Assembly: GCA_032209605.1 (NCBI GenBank)
Contig: JASFXZ010000005.1
Coordinates: 24,664,905-24,728,904 of the forward strand
Direction of reading: 5' to 3'
Length of the DNA stretch: 64,000 nucleotides
From: Mactromeris polynyma
Lineage: Eukaryota; Mollusca; Bivalvia; Venerida; Mactridae
Shown: in pieces, positions 32,301-43,823 of the stretch
Layout of the letters: each line of letters starts with the position of its first letter
Position numbering within the stretch: position 1 is the stretch's first letter
The notes under the pieces: model-generated
Seen by the model: only the letters and a program-made list of their open reading frames with translations
The model's database searches: none
What the model was told of the DNA's origin: nothing
Made by a program: the position numbers and the translations under genes

Positions 32301-32634
32301 TTCAATCAATCAATGCCAAGACTACAGTTCTGTTATCGTAGCTACTGTCATTTCAATAGTGACAGTGTAACTTCGTACCAGAGTTTAGCAATGGTTTATA
32401 TAGCAGAGTGTAAGCAGGTAGAATATTCATATATTGCTGATCCCACCTCTTTCTCAGTTTCTGTCAAACTTTTGGACTTTAGCAAAGTTTAGGCCGTTAT
32501 TAATTTGGACTAGTCCAAATATCTAGACGTCTAACGATTGCCTTTTCACCATCTATATTTATCATCTGTTATTTCACATTTTCCAGTCATTGTCACTTTG
32601 TCAGAAACTAACAAAATTCTAACAAAACAAAGCG

Positions 32635-32683
32635 ATGTCAAAACCGACCAGATTTTTAACAAGCTTTCGTGTCTTTGATGAAG
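32635..32683 (+). CDS. Candidate isolated first coding exon
   Basis: ATG followed by MSKPTRFLTSFRVFDE and a GTAAAC donor at 32684. If not spliced it runs to a stop after about 27 codons. No partner exon found, so this is only a candidate. Confidence 0.2.
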
Positions 32684-33411
32684 GTAAACAAGATGAAATT
32701 TTGCAGTCGGCAAAATAATTTTTACATGTCATGATTGGTGCAATTTATCGTAAATTTTATGTAGGTCATTGCATTCATTTAATTACCATACGGAATGTTT
32801 TGGAATAAAAACAATTACCTTTCATAAAGACGAAAATGAAGCTTTGATCGGGGTCTCCTAAACGCAAATCGTGCACCTGCATAATAGTGATTCATACGGC
32901 CTCAATAGCCTAAAACAGTTAGGCATAAAGCTGGTTTCCCACTGATGCTTCACTGATATTTACAATAATGGTACGGTAACACAGGGTGTGTCAAACACTT
33001 GCATAAAAGTATAAATATTGCAGTTTCCCAAAATCCAAAAAGAACACTATTAATAACATTTGAAATTTTATTTTCGACGGGAAAAATAATTTGGCAGTCC
33101 ACTCCATGCTCGTGCAAGAACGAAACTCTCGTTATAATGGACGTTTATATGTCCGTTGTTAAATATTAGCACGAAACAGTAGGGTTGGCGGATCAAGAAC
33201 CCTAGACGAGATTTAACTTCAGTAGATCTATTACACATAAATGCTTTTCTATTTGGTCACCTCTGTTAGTGTAATAGTTTTTCAAACAAATACAGCGACA
33301 TAGATCTAGGCCTATATACTAACTAAATGTGTTTTAATATTCATTCAAGTGTACCCTTGTTCAATGTCACGGTGAACTTGAACTTTGACACAATGACTAT
33401 CAAAACAGTAC
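32684..33411. other. Intergenic, no gene seen
   Basis: No exon, repeat or element end recognised. Confidence 0.45.
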
Positions 33412-33586
33412 CAGGGTTTCCATTTGACCATTGATTTGACCCCTGGAATTTCCAAAAAGTCTCATTTTGATCCTCAGGATTCTGCCTAATTCTGGTAAAT
33501 TATCGGTGTTTTGGCTATAAAATTGTAAAATAGGGTAAACAATCATAAAAATGACCCTTAGGATTCAGCATCTAGTGGAACCCCTG
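33412..33586. mobile_element. MITE family M2, copy 1
   Basis: Left CAGGGTTTCCATTTGACC and right GGATTCAGCATCTAGTGGAA then CCCCTG form imperfect inverted ends (CAGGGGTTCCA). AGTAC sits directly outside both ends, a possible 5-bp (or degenerate 8-bp) duplication. The second copy, inverted, is at 35199-35391. Confidence 0.7.
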
Positions 33587-34754
33587 AGTACGTGGTCATC
33601 TATATACTGACGACAGACAGGATCTTTCAGATATAGTGTAAGTTAAATACTTACCCTAAAACACATGGTGAGGACTTGACAGTCATATGCCGAGACAGAT
33701 GGACAGAAAGATAGACACATACCAAAGCACAGGCCATACAAGTTGGCATACATGCTAATAAACAGACAGTTAGACAGGTATACGAACACAGACAGACACG
33801 TACAAATCAGACTTCTACAAGATAATGACTCATTTACTTCAGGGAGTTTCATACGTTACCAATGTAAACCACATGCGGCAACGTACTATTATATTTTGAC
33901 ACGAACAACGACTTGTTAGAATTCAGAATAAACACAATACATGTGATCTGGCATGTTTTCGCAAACATTTGAGCTGCGCCACGACACAACAGGTTTTAGT
34001 CACCAAAAAATTTATTTTCAGGTTTTTAAAACAGATATATGTTCAACTTTCATTTAATGTCAAAAGTATTAAAATCAGATGTCTGCTTTTCGTTTTATAG
34101 CAATTCCAATATGAAGAACAAGATGCAAAGAGTAAGCTACAAAGTAACGACGGTGCGTCAGAATGTACATAATTGTTTAAAAAAATCTTCCACTCGTCAA
34201 GTGGGAAAACAAATAATGCAATGCTTATAAATATTTCCACGTTCGTTTAATTCTACAAATCACAATAAGGCCTCCAAAAACGTCTTCGGACAAAGCGCTT
34301 ATTTTGTGACATCAGTACTTTGATTGGGAAATATTCTAAATGTCACTAATACAGGTTTGTCATTGCAGCGCTCATTTATAATACCCTGTATGAAGAGTTC
34401 CATTGCTTACTGTTACATGGTTTTTGCAATTATAAGTTAAATATTCCATTCAGTCTATGACGTGGAGTTCAATGTATTTCCCACAATGTCCATATACATT
34501 TATTTTCTCTCTGCGAAAGTTAATTTTGTTCATATTTCGTTTATCAGAATAAATGCAATATTATACCACGGCATGGTATAACGTATCTTTACAAGACCAC
34601 GAAAACATCGAGCGGTGAAATCTTTCTTTATTTTTATAGACTAATTTCACATTCACCCCTCGACAAAATTGTCTGTGCATAGACAAACATAGAATATCAT
34701 GAATGGTAAATACTTATTCGCATGACTTCTCATAACGAACGAAAAAAGTCGCGC
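33587..34754. other. Intergenic, no gene seen
   Basis: Small open frames only. CAGACAG-type simple sequence near 33690-33800. No gene called. Confidence 0.45.
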
Positions 34755-34925
34755 AGCAAATATCACATACAAAATGCACAGCCATCCCAAAAGTGCAAGG
34801 ACACATGATCACATACCAGTAAACAAGTACACAAAGGGAAAATGGACTCAAGACACAAACATGAATGATGAAAGAAGATTACCGCCTTAGAATGGTGAAA
34901 GTTGCAGTACGAAAGCACGAAATTA
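34755..34925 (+). repeat. Dispersed repeat R3, copy 1
   Basis: Shares CCATCCCAAAAGTGCAAGGA, AACAAGTACACAAAGGGAAA and ACCGCCTTAGAATGGT with the copies at 40905, 45410 and 53755, all in the same orientation. Confidence 0.65.
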
Positions 34926-35198
34926 GTAAATAACATAAAATCAAATTACTATTTTTGTTGATACACTATAAAAAGTCATTTTAATTGTTACGATATTATT
35001 ATTGAAGCATAGTTATGTAGGACCATGATACCACAGACCGTTATCACTAAAATATGTATCATTAATTCAATACATCGACTTTTAAACAGGGGCTGTAATT
35101 ATGATCCACACTGCGCGATTACATTTTAAAACTACATGCATTACCTCCCTTCAATTGATATAAATTACAAAGTTCGAAATAAATGAATGTGCGCCGTT

Positions 35199-35391
35199 GA
35201 GGGGTTCCACTAGGTGCTGAATCTCGAAGGTCATTTTGATACTTTTTAACGGGATTTGACCATTTAATAGCCAAATTACCTATGATTCAGAAAAAATTTG
35301 ACCCTTTACCCAGAGTCCTAATGGTCAAATTGTGGCCTTTCGGAAAATCCAGGGATCAAAGGGTCAACTCAAGGGTCAAATGGAACCCCTG
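35199..35391. mobile_element. MITE family M2, copy 2 (inverted)
   Basis: Left GGGGTTCCACTAGGTGCTGA, right AGGGTCAAATGGAACCCCTG. Same family as 33412-33586 in the opposite orientation. Confidence 0.7.
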
Positions 35392-35924
35392 ACTGTTATT
35401 TGTAGAAATATGTTAAATCAATCTGTTGTTTCTTCAAATTGTAAAATTCTGCATGTGAGTGAATAAACCAACAAAACAAGGGAACGTATCATAGACAGTT
35501 TTGCTATAAAAGGTGTTTTATTTTTTTTTACAATATTTTTCATATTTTATTTTATTTCTGTTGTATCGTAATTTTCAGATAAAATGTAGGTGCTTTTCAT
35601 GTATATTAGTATTTTACTCAAACTATTATCATTGATATTGTAGAAAAAACTTTATCGTTTTCAGTGAAATGATATATAAATACATACAATTTTAAAGCTT
35701 CAAACTTAGGCTTACCAGAATTATTATTTTATTACACATTATTCACATAATACATATTTTAGTACATTGGCACGTACAATGGAAAGTGTATCTGCTTTTG
35801 TAATGTGGCTTTAAGTCACACGAAAAGCCATGGTCATGTAGTGACTATTCCAGCTATTAGGGTGAATGATGATACCAGGCGGACACATTGGTAGAACCAC
35901 AGAACTCTTGTTACTCCCTTACAC
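35392..35924. other. Intergenic, no gene seen
   Basis: AT-rich with a T10 run near 35521. No gene or element called. Confidence 0.45.
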
Positions 35925-36060
35925 GTACTATATTCTGGGTGGGATTCGAACTTCCTGAGTTGAGGAGCAAGACATTTGAAGTCGGCTACAATAACCACTC
36001 CACCATAAAGGTGACATTTGGAGTCGGCTACATTCACCACTCCACCACAGAGACTCCTGT
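35925..36060 (-). mobile_element. tRNA-derived SINE head
   Basis: Minus-strand B box AAGTTCGAATCCCACCC and an A-box-like GTGGAGTGGTTATTGTAGC. A short stretch, GTGGAGTGGTGAATGTAGC, repeats upstream, suggesting two tandem heads about 40 bp apart. Confidence 0.5.
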
Positions 36061-36354
36061 ATCTACTTGTACAACACGATGTTGTCTAGCATGTATTAGT
36101 GCAAATGTTAAATGTTTTATCTATTTGTTCAAAGACTGTTCGTCTGGTGTTCTCCTTTATTAGAACAAAACGCACAAAAACTCTTTCATAAGAAATGTAT
36201 TTTAATGTTTAACACATGTATAGGGTAAAATACCAGCAGTCAAGCCAGACACATATGGTATCTAATTTGGGTGTAAATCTGTCCTTTTAAATTTTGCAAA
36301 AGGAATATTTAAATACGCATACAACTAGAGCTAATAAATTCCACTGTCAAAGTT

Positions 36355-37240
36355 ATAATAATAATAATAATAACATCTTTATTTTAAGAAGGTTGTTACA
36401 CATTATGATATAAATATAAAACTATAAAAACATCATATATTCAATGTGGCCTTCTGTAAACAAAACATAATAATAATTAAAATTTAACATTTGCACACTA
36501 TAATCACATGTATATAAATAAGATTTTCACATTGTATTTCAATATAACAATTTAATTCAATATAACAATTTAATTCAATTAATTAACTTACCGACAGACA
36601 CTCGATCAATTATATCATACAAATTGATGTGAACATAATATCACGAACATATAAACGGTTTATATGTCCGTGATAATATATATTTATATATTATGTCACA
36701 ATTAATAAAATGAAACGTAATTACTGCGATGCAGTATTTAAAAGGTGAGTTTTATATTCATGTTTGAAGGATGCTAACCTTTCCGCATTTCTTATGGCAT
36801 CTGGAATGTCATTCCATACCTTCATACTGTAATAAGAAAATGAATCTTTAAAATAATTAGTGCGTGGTGTTTTCTTTATACATAAGTCATGTTTTGAAGC
36901 CGATCGAAGTGAATAGTGTTCATTATTTGGAAAAACAAGTAACTCAGTCAGGTAAAAAGGGGCCATACCATTTCGCGTTTTATATACAAGAGCGCCACAG
37001 TGGTATTTACATCTGTCTGTAAAAGTTAACCACTGCAGTTCTCGTAATAATCCATTGGATGGCGATCGCTTGGTATTTTAAAGAACAATTTTTGCAACTC
37101 TTCTTTGCAAGGTATTTACTTTATTTATGTGACGATTATTGTCTTTGCCCCAAATATGACAGCAATAGTCAAGTATTGGAAGTATATACGCATTGTAAAA
37201 CATACGTTTCATCTCCTCTACCACACCACTCTAAACTACT
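36355..37240 (-). mobile_element. 5'-truncated LINE with (ATT)n tail
   Basis: The minus-strand translation gives the RT C-terminal region: MFYNAYILPILDYCCHIWG, LQRRVAKIVL, one in-frame stop, GLLRELQWLTFTDRCKY, then RNGMAPFYLTELL, NYFKDSFSYYSMKVWNDIPD and AIRNAERLASFK. The 3' UTR runs down to AAAATAAAGATG and a (TTA)n microsatellite at 36357-36373, the typical CR1/L2/Rex-like tail. Truncated just upstream of the conserved FYNAYILP block. Dead copy. Confidence 0.85.
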
Positions 37241-37674
37241 GATGTGAAGTATTGACGATAGCTGAGAGCTTAGTATTTAAGAGACTGACTCTTTCCATCG
37301 ACAGGATTCCATTCCGCTAACTAAACTATCAATATTGTGCCCCAGGGGACTGACCCAGGGCAATTAGACAATTTGCCTTTTGAAGGTACACACTTCCCAA
37401 CCCTAAAGCCAAGCATTTTGTCTAAATACCCACAATTGGGGAAGCTAATAACCCTTTTCTTGGATCTATTAAACACCCGACCAAAGTCTACTTCCTGGGA
37501 TCCGTAATCATTCGACGTGTCAAATTCCCACCTGTTGGGAATCGTTTTCCGTCTAAAGGCCCATGTATCAAACTGAGGCAAAACATTGATAAGTGCATTA
37601 TAAATAAGACTAGTCCTTAACTCAATGCGAAGTAAAGTTGCGACTGTGACACAACACCGGGTCATGAACATGGA

Positions 37675-37910
37675 ACACTTAAGAGAGAATAAGTTGCTAC
37701 AGGGAACGCCAAATACACAAGACAATGCATCCCCACACAGACCTCCGGGAAAACAACCGCCCACAAAACATCAGACATTGAGGAGGTACGCAACGCAAGG
37801 GAACAGGGGCACATGGAATGGCCTGGCCGTTCATAAAGGAAAACTAAGGAGAATTAAGGAGGACAAACAGTGGGGGGGATTAAATGGATGGAATACATCA
37901 CGGAGCTAGC
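37675..37910 (-). repeat. Dispersed repeat R1, copy D
   Basis: Minus-orientation copy with AGAATAAGTTGCTACAGGGA, ACCTCCGGGAAAACAA and AATGGATGGAATACATCACG. An open frame on the minus strand across it is incidental; the same peptide pattern arises at copy G. Confidence 0.75.
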
Positions 37911-38532
37911 AACAATATACCGAATCTAGCTATATCGAGGCATGGGAAAAGTTGTTCAAGTAAGTTTTCAAATTCTAAAATATCATTGACTCTAATGTGT
38001 TAATAATTGCATGACTAAAGTATTAATTTTTCATTGTACTGACCAGTTTGTTTACATACCATATCGCAGCAAATTGTTTTACCAATGAAATACAATACAA
38101 TTGTTATTTTTATTACGGAATGCCTTGTATTTATAACTTATAAAATACGTTTATTCCTTTGTCAATGCGCATGTCATGACAAACCGAAACGCAATTAGTG
38201 ACATTGCATTTCTCTGGTAACATAATAAAGGTGATATAATGGGTTTCGTCAAATACAAGCACATTTACATAAAAACTCTAGACTACTAGCATATGCAAAA
38301 CTATGAAAGAGTAGCGCATGGAATGCCGCATTCACAACCGTATTATTCGATGTTTTATCATCTGGTACGAACACAAATTTATCTTGGAACATTTCTTTAA
38401 AAAATGAAACATTTTGGAATCCTTTGTTGGAAATGTCGAATTGGATAATAGATCTGAATCCGGTATTCCATATTTTTATTATTTATGATTAAGAACCACT
38501 ACACACATTCGAGTTTAAAACACGATTATACG
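37911..38532. other. 3' flank of the 38.5-kb gene
   Basis: No gene. Minus-strand AATAAA-type signals occur at about 38470-38485, 50-60 nt beyond the stop. Confidence 0.45.
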
Positions 38533-39354
38533 TCAAACAGACACGGATGTCATGAGTCCTAATGAACTAGGTACATCTGATGAACCAACAATATTCATTG
38601 ATTTATACCGAGGAAGTGCATGTTTGAGGCTAGCAACAGAAGCCGCACTGCTTGGTCTGATAGAGATTCGCTCAGATGTCATTGGCACGCTTTCCGGCGT
38701 ATCCTTGCCAAAACCAATATCTATTTTAGGTAATTCGAGTGTGAGGGATTGTTCAATGTCCTGCGAGAATTTACCATTGCCATATTTACTGTAGCGGGAG
38801 GCATCTTCTCTCTTTACAGTCTTTGATAGTGATTTCATTGGCTTATGTCGCTTTTGTTTCGGGAACAGCACTAACTTCGCCCGCTGAATGTATCTGCTGG
38901 CTTCGTCTCCCTTTTCATCATTCACACATCTATAACACATATCCCTTAACTCTATCATTGTCATTTCACGTCTATTATCACGTTGTCTTATCTTCAAATA
39001 TCTTTGACGTTCCATTTCTAACTCAGGTGGAACACTACGCGATCCATTAAGACCCAAGAAATGTTTTCCGCATCTTAATCTATAGTCCTGACCAGCAACC
39101 TTAGCTTTGCAAGCCTTTTCGTCGATGGGCTTACCGTATTCATCTAGATCCTTAGTAAAGTCAACTTCAGATCGGATATGTTTGAATTCTGATTTTATTA
39201 TTTTAATTTCATCATCTAGTTTCACCAGCGTCTTTCGCTGCTTGATTTGTAACAATGCAATATTCGCTTGAAAACGTTCATCGAACACTTTATTCACCCT
39301 TCCAAGATCTGATGTCTTTGTCTTCATAAACCATGGTGTCTCTAGAACAGCCAT
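38533..39354 (-). CDS. Orphan intronless gene, family F member 1 (273 aa)
   Basis: Clean single-exon frame from ATG at 39354. I recognise no known family. Residues ~18-61 carry the family F block (RVNKVFDERFQAN ... TLVKLDDEIKIIKSEF), a probable coiled coil that aligns without gaps with the genes at 47081, 50465 and 59408. The middle is charged, with four Cys (KACKAK, RLRCGKHF, DMCYRCVND) and an R/K-rich helix (MERQRYLKIRQRDNRREM). The C-terminus is Ser-rich and likely disordered (SSAASVASL, SSDVPSSLGL). No signal peptide or membrane segment. A TATA-like ATAAAATAAATC is on the minus strand about 20-30 nt upstream. It is the longest family member with the shared block and has extra C-terminal parts. 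Confidence 0.75.
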   Translation of the reverse strand: MAVLETPWFMKTKTSDLGRVNKVFDERFQANIALLQIKQRKTLVKLDDEIKIIKSEFKHIRSEVDFTKDLDEYGKPIDEKACKAKVAGQDYRLRCGKHFLGLNGSRSVPPELEMERQRYLKIRQRDNRREMTMIELRDMCYRCVNDEKGDEASRYIQRAKLVLFPKQKRHKPMKSLSKTVKREDASRYSKYGNGKFSQDIEQSLTLELPKIDIGFGKDTPESVPMTSERISIRPSSAASVASLKHALPRYKSMNIVGSSDVPSSLGLMTSVSV

Positions 39355-39668
39355 CTTTAGTCATTACACAAAACGATTTATTTTATGTATTTTCTGTCGA
39401 AACTACTAAAACAATCCGTCTTATCCTGCTACCTTTTACTATTTTTTTGCTATATCTCATTGAAATTTAAGTTCATGACACAAAGTATAATGTCTAGAGT
39501 GAATCACATACACATATGCAAACAAGAGACAAGTAGAAACTACTCAACACGAGTCTCAATGCCGTTGATAATATGTTTTAATTTGTTTGAATATCTCAAC
39601 TTAATTATAGGTTGTATTGTTCAATACATGTACAATGAATTCAGATGTTATCTAATTATGGTTGGCAT

Positions 39669-39680
39669 TGTATAAAAAGG
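39669..39680 (+). promoter_or_regulatory. Strong TATA box, divergent to the 38.5-kb gene
   Basis: GTATAAAAAGGC on the plus strand, with TCATTG about 12 nt and TCATCACT about 30 nt downstream as possible start sites. A good donor (ACAAG|GTAAAT) lies at about 39729. This would give a short first exon, but I find no coding continuation. Confidence 0.3.
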
Positions 39681-39729
39681 CGATCATTGAATTTAATCGT
39701 TGTCATCACTTTGCATGATACGTACAAGG

Positions 39730-40904
39730 TAAATATCGATGAATACCCATGTGTCATTTAATGATCTGCTAAGTTAGCCTACTAGATTCTTGTATGGTAT
39801 AGCGATTACTTTAATAGATATATATTATGAAGTATATAAATAGACTGTGGCGATAACTGTATAATTGTAACACCAAGACACTTTGTTTGGGAATGCTGAT
39901 TCATGTTTTTAAACAATCCAGTGTGTGATTGTGTGTCACGGTCATACCGAACTACAACTTTAAATATTAGAGTATTGACAACTGGGGTATCACATTTGCC
40001 GATAAAATCAAACGAAATAATTACATGGTTGTATCAAGTACTTAACCGCGCTAATAAAACTCCGTAACCGTACCTAGTCTAGTTGGTGAGTTACGTGTAA
40101 GAGTTTGTCGACTACGGAACGCGAATGAATCAATGTTATACGTCATTAAATGTTGATCTACCAGAGCAGAATATTTATGATCTTGTTGATTCTATTTCTT
40201 CATTATAATTACTAGATAAATAGTGATGATGTTTTACAGTAACTGTGTTACGGAGAACATTGCAGGAAAATAAATGTGTTTGTATAAACTGATGACGTCC
40301 ATATAATTGTGGGTTTAAGGGATAGAGAAACCATTCAGGGTTTGAAATTAATGTACTTGTTGTACCCGATACAGTGATACACTGCATGTAGGCCTTACAC
40401 ATTCTCGACAGCTCTTGGGTATTTCCGTACCACTTCGTTACTCGGATAACATCCTCTAGTGTATGTAAGGCGGAGCACTATGTAGCAAAACTCAACATTT
40501 TGTGCGGTCAAGAAATAGTTCTCGTAAAACGGATTTATAATTTCAATAACTTCGATAAATTTACGTAAGAGATGGATTATCGTTGCCATTTCTAGTTAAA
40601 AACTCACATATTTCAGTCTTCATATAGCTTAAATATTACATTCATGCCGCTATCTTGTTTTCATGACATTCGAATGGTATTTCCGAAAGTAGTGCCTAAC
40701 GTACATCCGAGGCACTTGACGTAGTTGGCCGAGGATTTCCGAATGGACCTTACAGTCAAAGCAGAGAAAATGACCTCTATTCTGTCAAGTACATTTTTGG
40801 ATATAAAATGCGAACGCCTCACAAATACAGTTATCCTATAGAAATTATGCTTAATTTCTTATCTATGTGAGTTAGTCATGTGCTTATATGAATAAAGGAA
40901 CAGG
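39730..40904. other. Intergenic, no gene seen
   Basis: Only short open frames without support. Confidence 0.45.
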
Positions 40905-41165
40905 TCGGGTAGGAAAGGCCACATTTCAAGTGCCAACCCAAAAAGCACAATGAGAAATGAAAAAAATATACATACATGTAGAAAATGCAAAAGCAAAAGA
41001 GTTACAATATACCGACATAAATCATATGTGAAGATATGAGTACCGCCTGGGAACTGTCAGTGGCAAACCATCACTGGGGTTAAAATCTCGTATAAGAGTG
41101 CATTCAACCACACACACTTGTCCTATCACCATCTAAATAAAACAAACTGTGTAAACAAGAACCCC
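40905..41165 (+). repeat. Dispersed repeat R3, copy 2
   Basis: CAACCCAAAAAGCACAATGA, TACCGCCTGGGAACTGTCAG and TGGCAAACCATCA match the R3 landmarks. Confidence 0.6.
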
Positions 41166-41289
41166 CTGGACACACTTTTACGACGACTGTACTAAGCAAA
41201 TGGCTTCTTATTCTTTATTGTGTCTGCGGTCAGTTTAATGAACCACATTTTATGGGTTCCCTGTGCAGCTTAGTTGACAATATCCGTTA

Positions 41290-41448
41290 CTAAGCACATG
41301 TGGAGAACAAAACAGCTTTCTCTTACATCAGTAAGGAGATCATAAATTACGCCTCTCCCGAATACCGTACTTTGGACTTCAGATATCGCCTGATCCAACA
41401 GACCAGGCCAGGGGAGCTCGCACTCAACGACTCTGTTGTTAACATTTG
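41290..41448 (+). other. Short coding-like open segment without ATG
   Basis: About 52 open codons containing AFSYISKEIINYASPEYRT and LIQQTRPGELALNDSVV, with mixed composition that looks protein-like. No start codon, partner exon or known match. Might be a relic exon or part of an old transposon. Confidence 0.2.
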
Positions 41449-42169
41449 ACTTACATTTGTACTTTGTTTGCGATACAACATTTGGGGTTAATTACCAGAG
41501 TTCACACAGTGTGACACGGGCTTTAAAAATTAAAAAGTGTCCACTTGACAATTGAATATCTTAACACCGAAATTCGATCTGCTGTGAAAAGTTTTAAGCT
41601 CTCCCATGGCTTATACCGTTACGGATTGCATACCGTATCATTGACAATGACAACAGGTACACAAAATGTCTTTGCTTTGGATATGGTTTGCATTAAACTG
41701 TATATTTTGAACATATTCATGATTCTGTTTTAATTATTCTGTCAGTATCGTGTTGGCTAAATGAGTATTTCTTTGGGATTTGGTCCATTGAAATTGCAAT
41801 TATAATTATATACATGGTAGACGATAACACACGTGTTTTCAATTACACAATGTAGTTTAGTGTCTTCAGTTTAAACAGTTTATTTTCATTTCTCAGTTCA
41901 TGTAAAACATGACAACATCAGTTCATAATATACAAAATACTAATACAATGGTAAAGAGGCAGTTACCACAAGAAAATTAATGCATCATGCACAAGAGATA
42001 CAATTGTAGAATGCATGATAAACAACTATTCCGGGAGAAGGTATTTTTATACTCATTTTGTTTAAAACATGTATATATTCAAGAAAAATATGTTGTTTTC
42101 GGATGTTTTAAGTCTGGCATTTATTTAAATTTACAAATAACTTCTTAAATGAGCACACAAAGTTTCCTA
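41449..42169. other. Intergenic, no gene seen
   Basis: AT-rich, nothing recognised. Confidence 0.45.
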
Positions 42170-43140
42170 GTTTATATTATGTTGTTAAAGTCTTGGTCCA
42201 TGAGTACTTGTAATTTTAATATGTTAGGGTGACGATAAAAGGTTTTGGGGATACATTTTACATTCACATTCAAGTAGATAGTGAAATTTGTCACCAATAC
42301 AATTTTTTTCACATAAACGACATTTTCTCAAATCACTCCTTCCCAGCTTAATTTTCTACCGGAAGTCGATTATTTCTGGTTCTAAACTTGATTATATATC
42401 TTAAATACTTGGGTGAAATTTTTACTAAATAATTCTCAAACTTAAACTTAGTTTTAGTTTATCGATAAAATTTACATTTACTTGAAGAAATAAGAATAGA
42501 AAACCAGTCGTTAATAAAAAGATCGCTTAGGTATTGTTTGATATAACATTTGAGCCATTTATGGTTTGGAAAATTATGACTTTCCCATATATTTCAAAAA
42601 TATCACTATAACATTTCTTAGCCATTTAAATATGTTGACGTTGTTTGAGTGAGTGAAATAACTTAATGCAATATTTTAAAGTGATACACAGAGTTTTGGA
42701 GCTTCTGGAATAACTAGTTTTGACCAGTATGAGATAATTCTAATTTCGATTTGATTTGAAGTGGTTGTACACCGGTTTCGCCATAGACTATGCAATTTAG
42801 ATATTTGCTTTTAACCCCATTACATGTTTCAGAAACTTTAATTGAACCTTTTCTAGAACATCGTTATTTCCATAGCCCCAGCATTCACATCCGTATAAAA
42901 GTATCGGTTTAACAATTTTGTTAAAAAGTTCAATCTGTAAATCTACTGATAAAAATAATTCCTTTGCTCGTTTTAATAAACTGAACATTGCTTTCGTAGC
43001 TTGTTTTGCGATACTGGTTTTATCTTTTGTAAAACAACCGTTTCTACCAAAGAGTATGCCAAGATATTTATATTCATTTACGACTTCCATATTTTCGTTT
43101 CCAAACCTGAAATCATTCTGAATAATACCAATGTTTTCGG
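42170..43140 (-). pseudogene. LINE ORF2 C-terminal half, broken by frameshifts
   Basis: Minus strand, starting near 43140: NIGIIQNDFRFGNENMEVVN, EYKYLGILFGRNGCF, KIVKPILLYGCECWG and LEKVQLKFLKHVMGLK. After a stop and in other frames come VYGETGVQPLQIKSKLE, RTRNNRLPVE, and a Cys/His knuckle CRLCEKNCIGDKFHYLLEC. This is the thumb-to-C-terminus part of an APE-type LINE. The 5' side is cut at the R1 copy E. Dead. Confidence 0.8.
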
Positions 43141-43194
43141 GTGACTGTTTGCATTAGTTGGCGAATGGCCGGTTCGACTTCTTTGAACAGTTAC

Positions 43195-43310
43195 CAATAC
43201 AGGGAACCCTCACTTAAAAGAGAGAGAATAAGTTGCTACAGGGAACATCACATACACAAGACAGTGCCTCCCCACAATGACCTCCGGGAAAACAACAAGC
43301 CATAAAGACA
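43195..43310 (-). repeat. Dispersed repeat R1, copy E (short)
   Basis: AGAATAAGTTGCTACAGGGA, ACACAAGACAGTGCCTCCCC and ACCTCCGGGAAAACAACAAG. Only the distal part of the family is present. Confidence 0.7.
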
Positions 43311-43823
43311 AAAATAGATTTCTGAAATTAAAATAATCTCTGTCTGTATAATTTTGTCCCATATTTTAACTCGATAATCAGATCATCTCAATACTAAGAA
43401 CGACTTTTTTTGAAACTAATATTTGTCTTATTATTGAGATTTTATTGTATATATTTCGGTACAAATGTGTGAATACGCATTTATAAATATCATGTGTGTA
43501 TCAGCGTGTAATCTCCAAGACATAGTTTAAACACCTACCGAATATGAACTATTAATTTGTGAATTAGATTCCTCTTTGTAGAAACGTTTTAAATGCAACA
43601 ATTTAAGTTAACTAGTGCACTTGTGTAACTTACTAGTATGAGCGTACGCAAATTGGAATTCCTATTTTTCAACACCAGACGTATATTGAACGAAGTACAA
43701 CACATGAAAAAAGTAATGATTTAATAAATATATTAAATAAATATAAAAACAACAATAACGAAGATGATAACACGAACACAATAATTATATTCAGGAGGCA
43801 CAGTAAATTGTTGTTGTGAATTA
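43311..43823. other. 3' flank of the 43.8-kb gene
   Basis: AT-rich spacer without a gene. Confidence 0.45.

Noticed and set aside
37321..37764. 147-codon minus-strand frame
   Set aside because: Its start lies in R1 copy D, and related peptides appear at copy G; repeat-derived.
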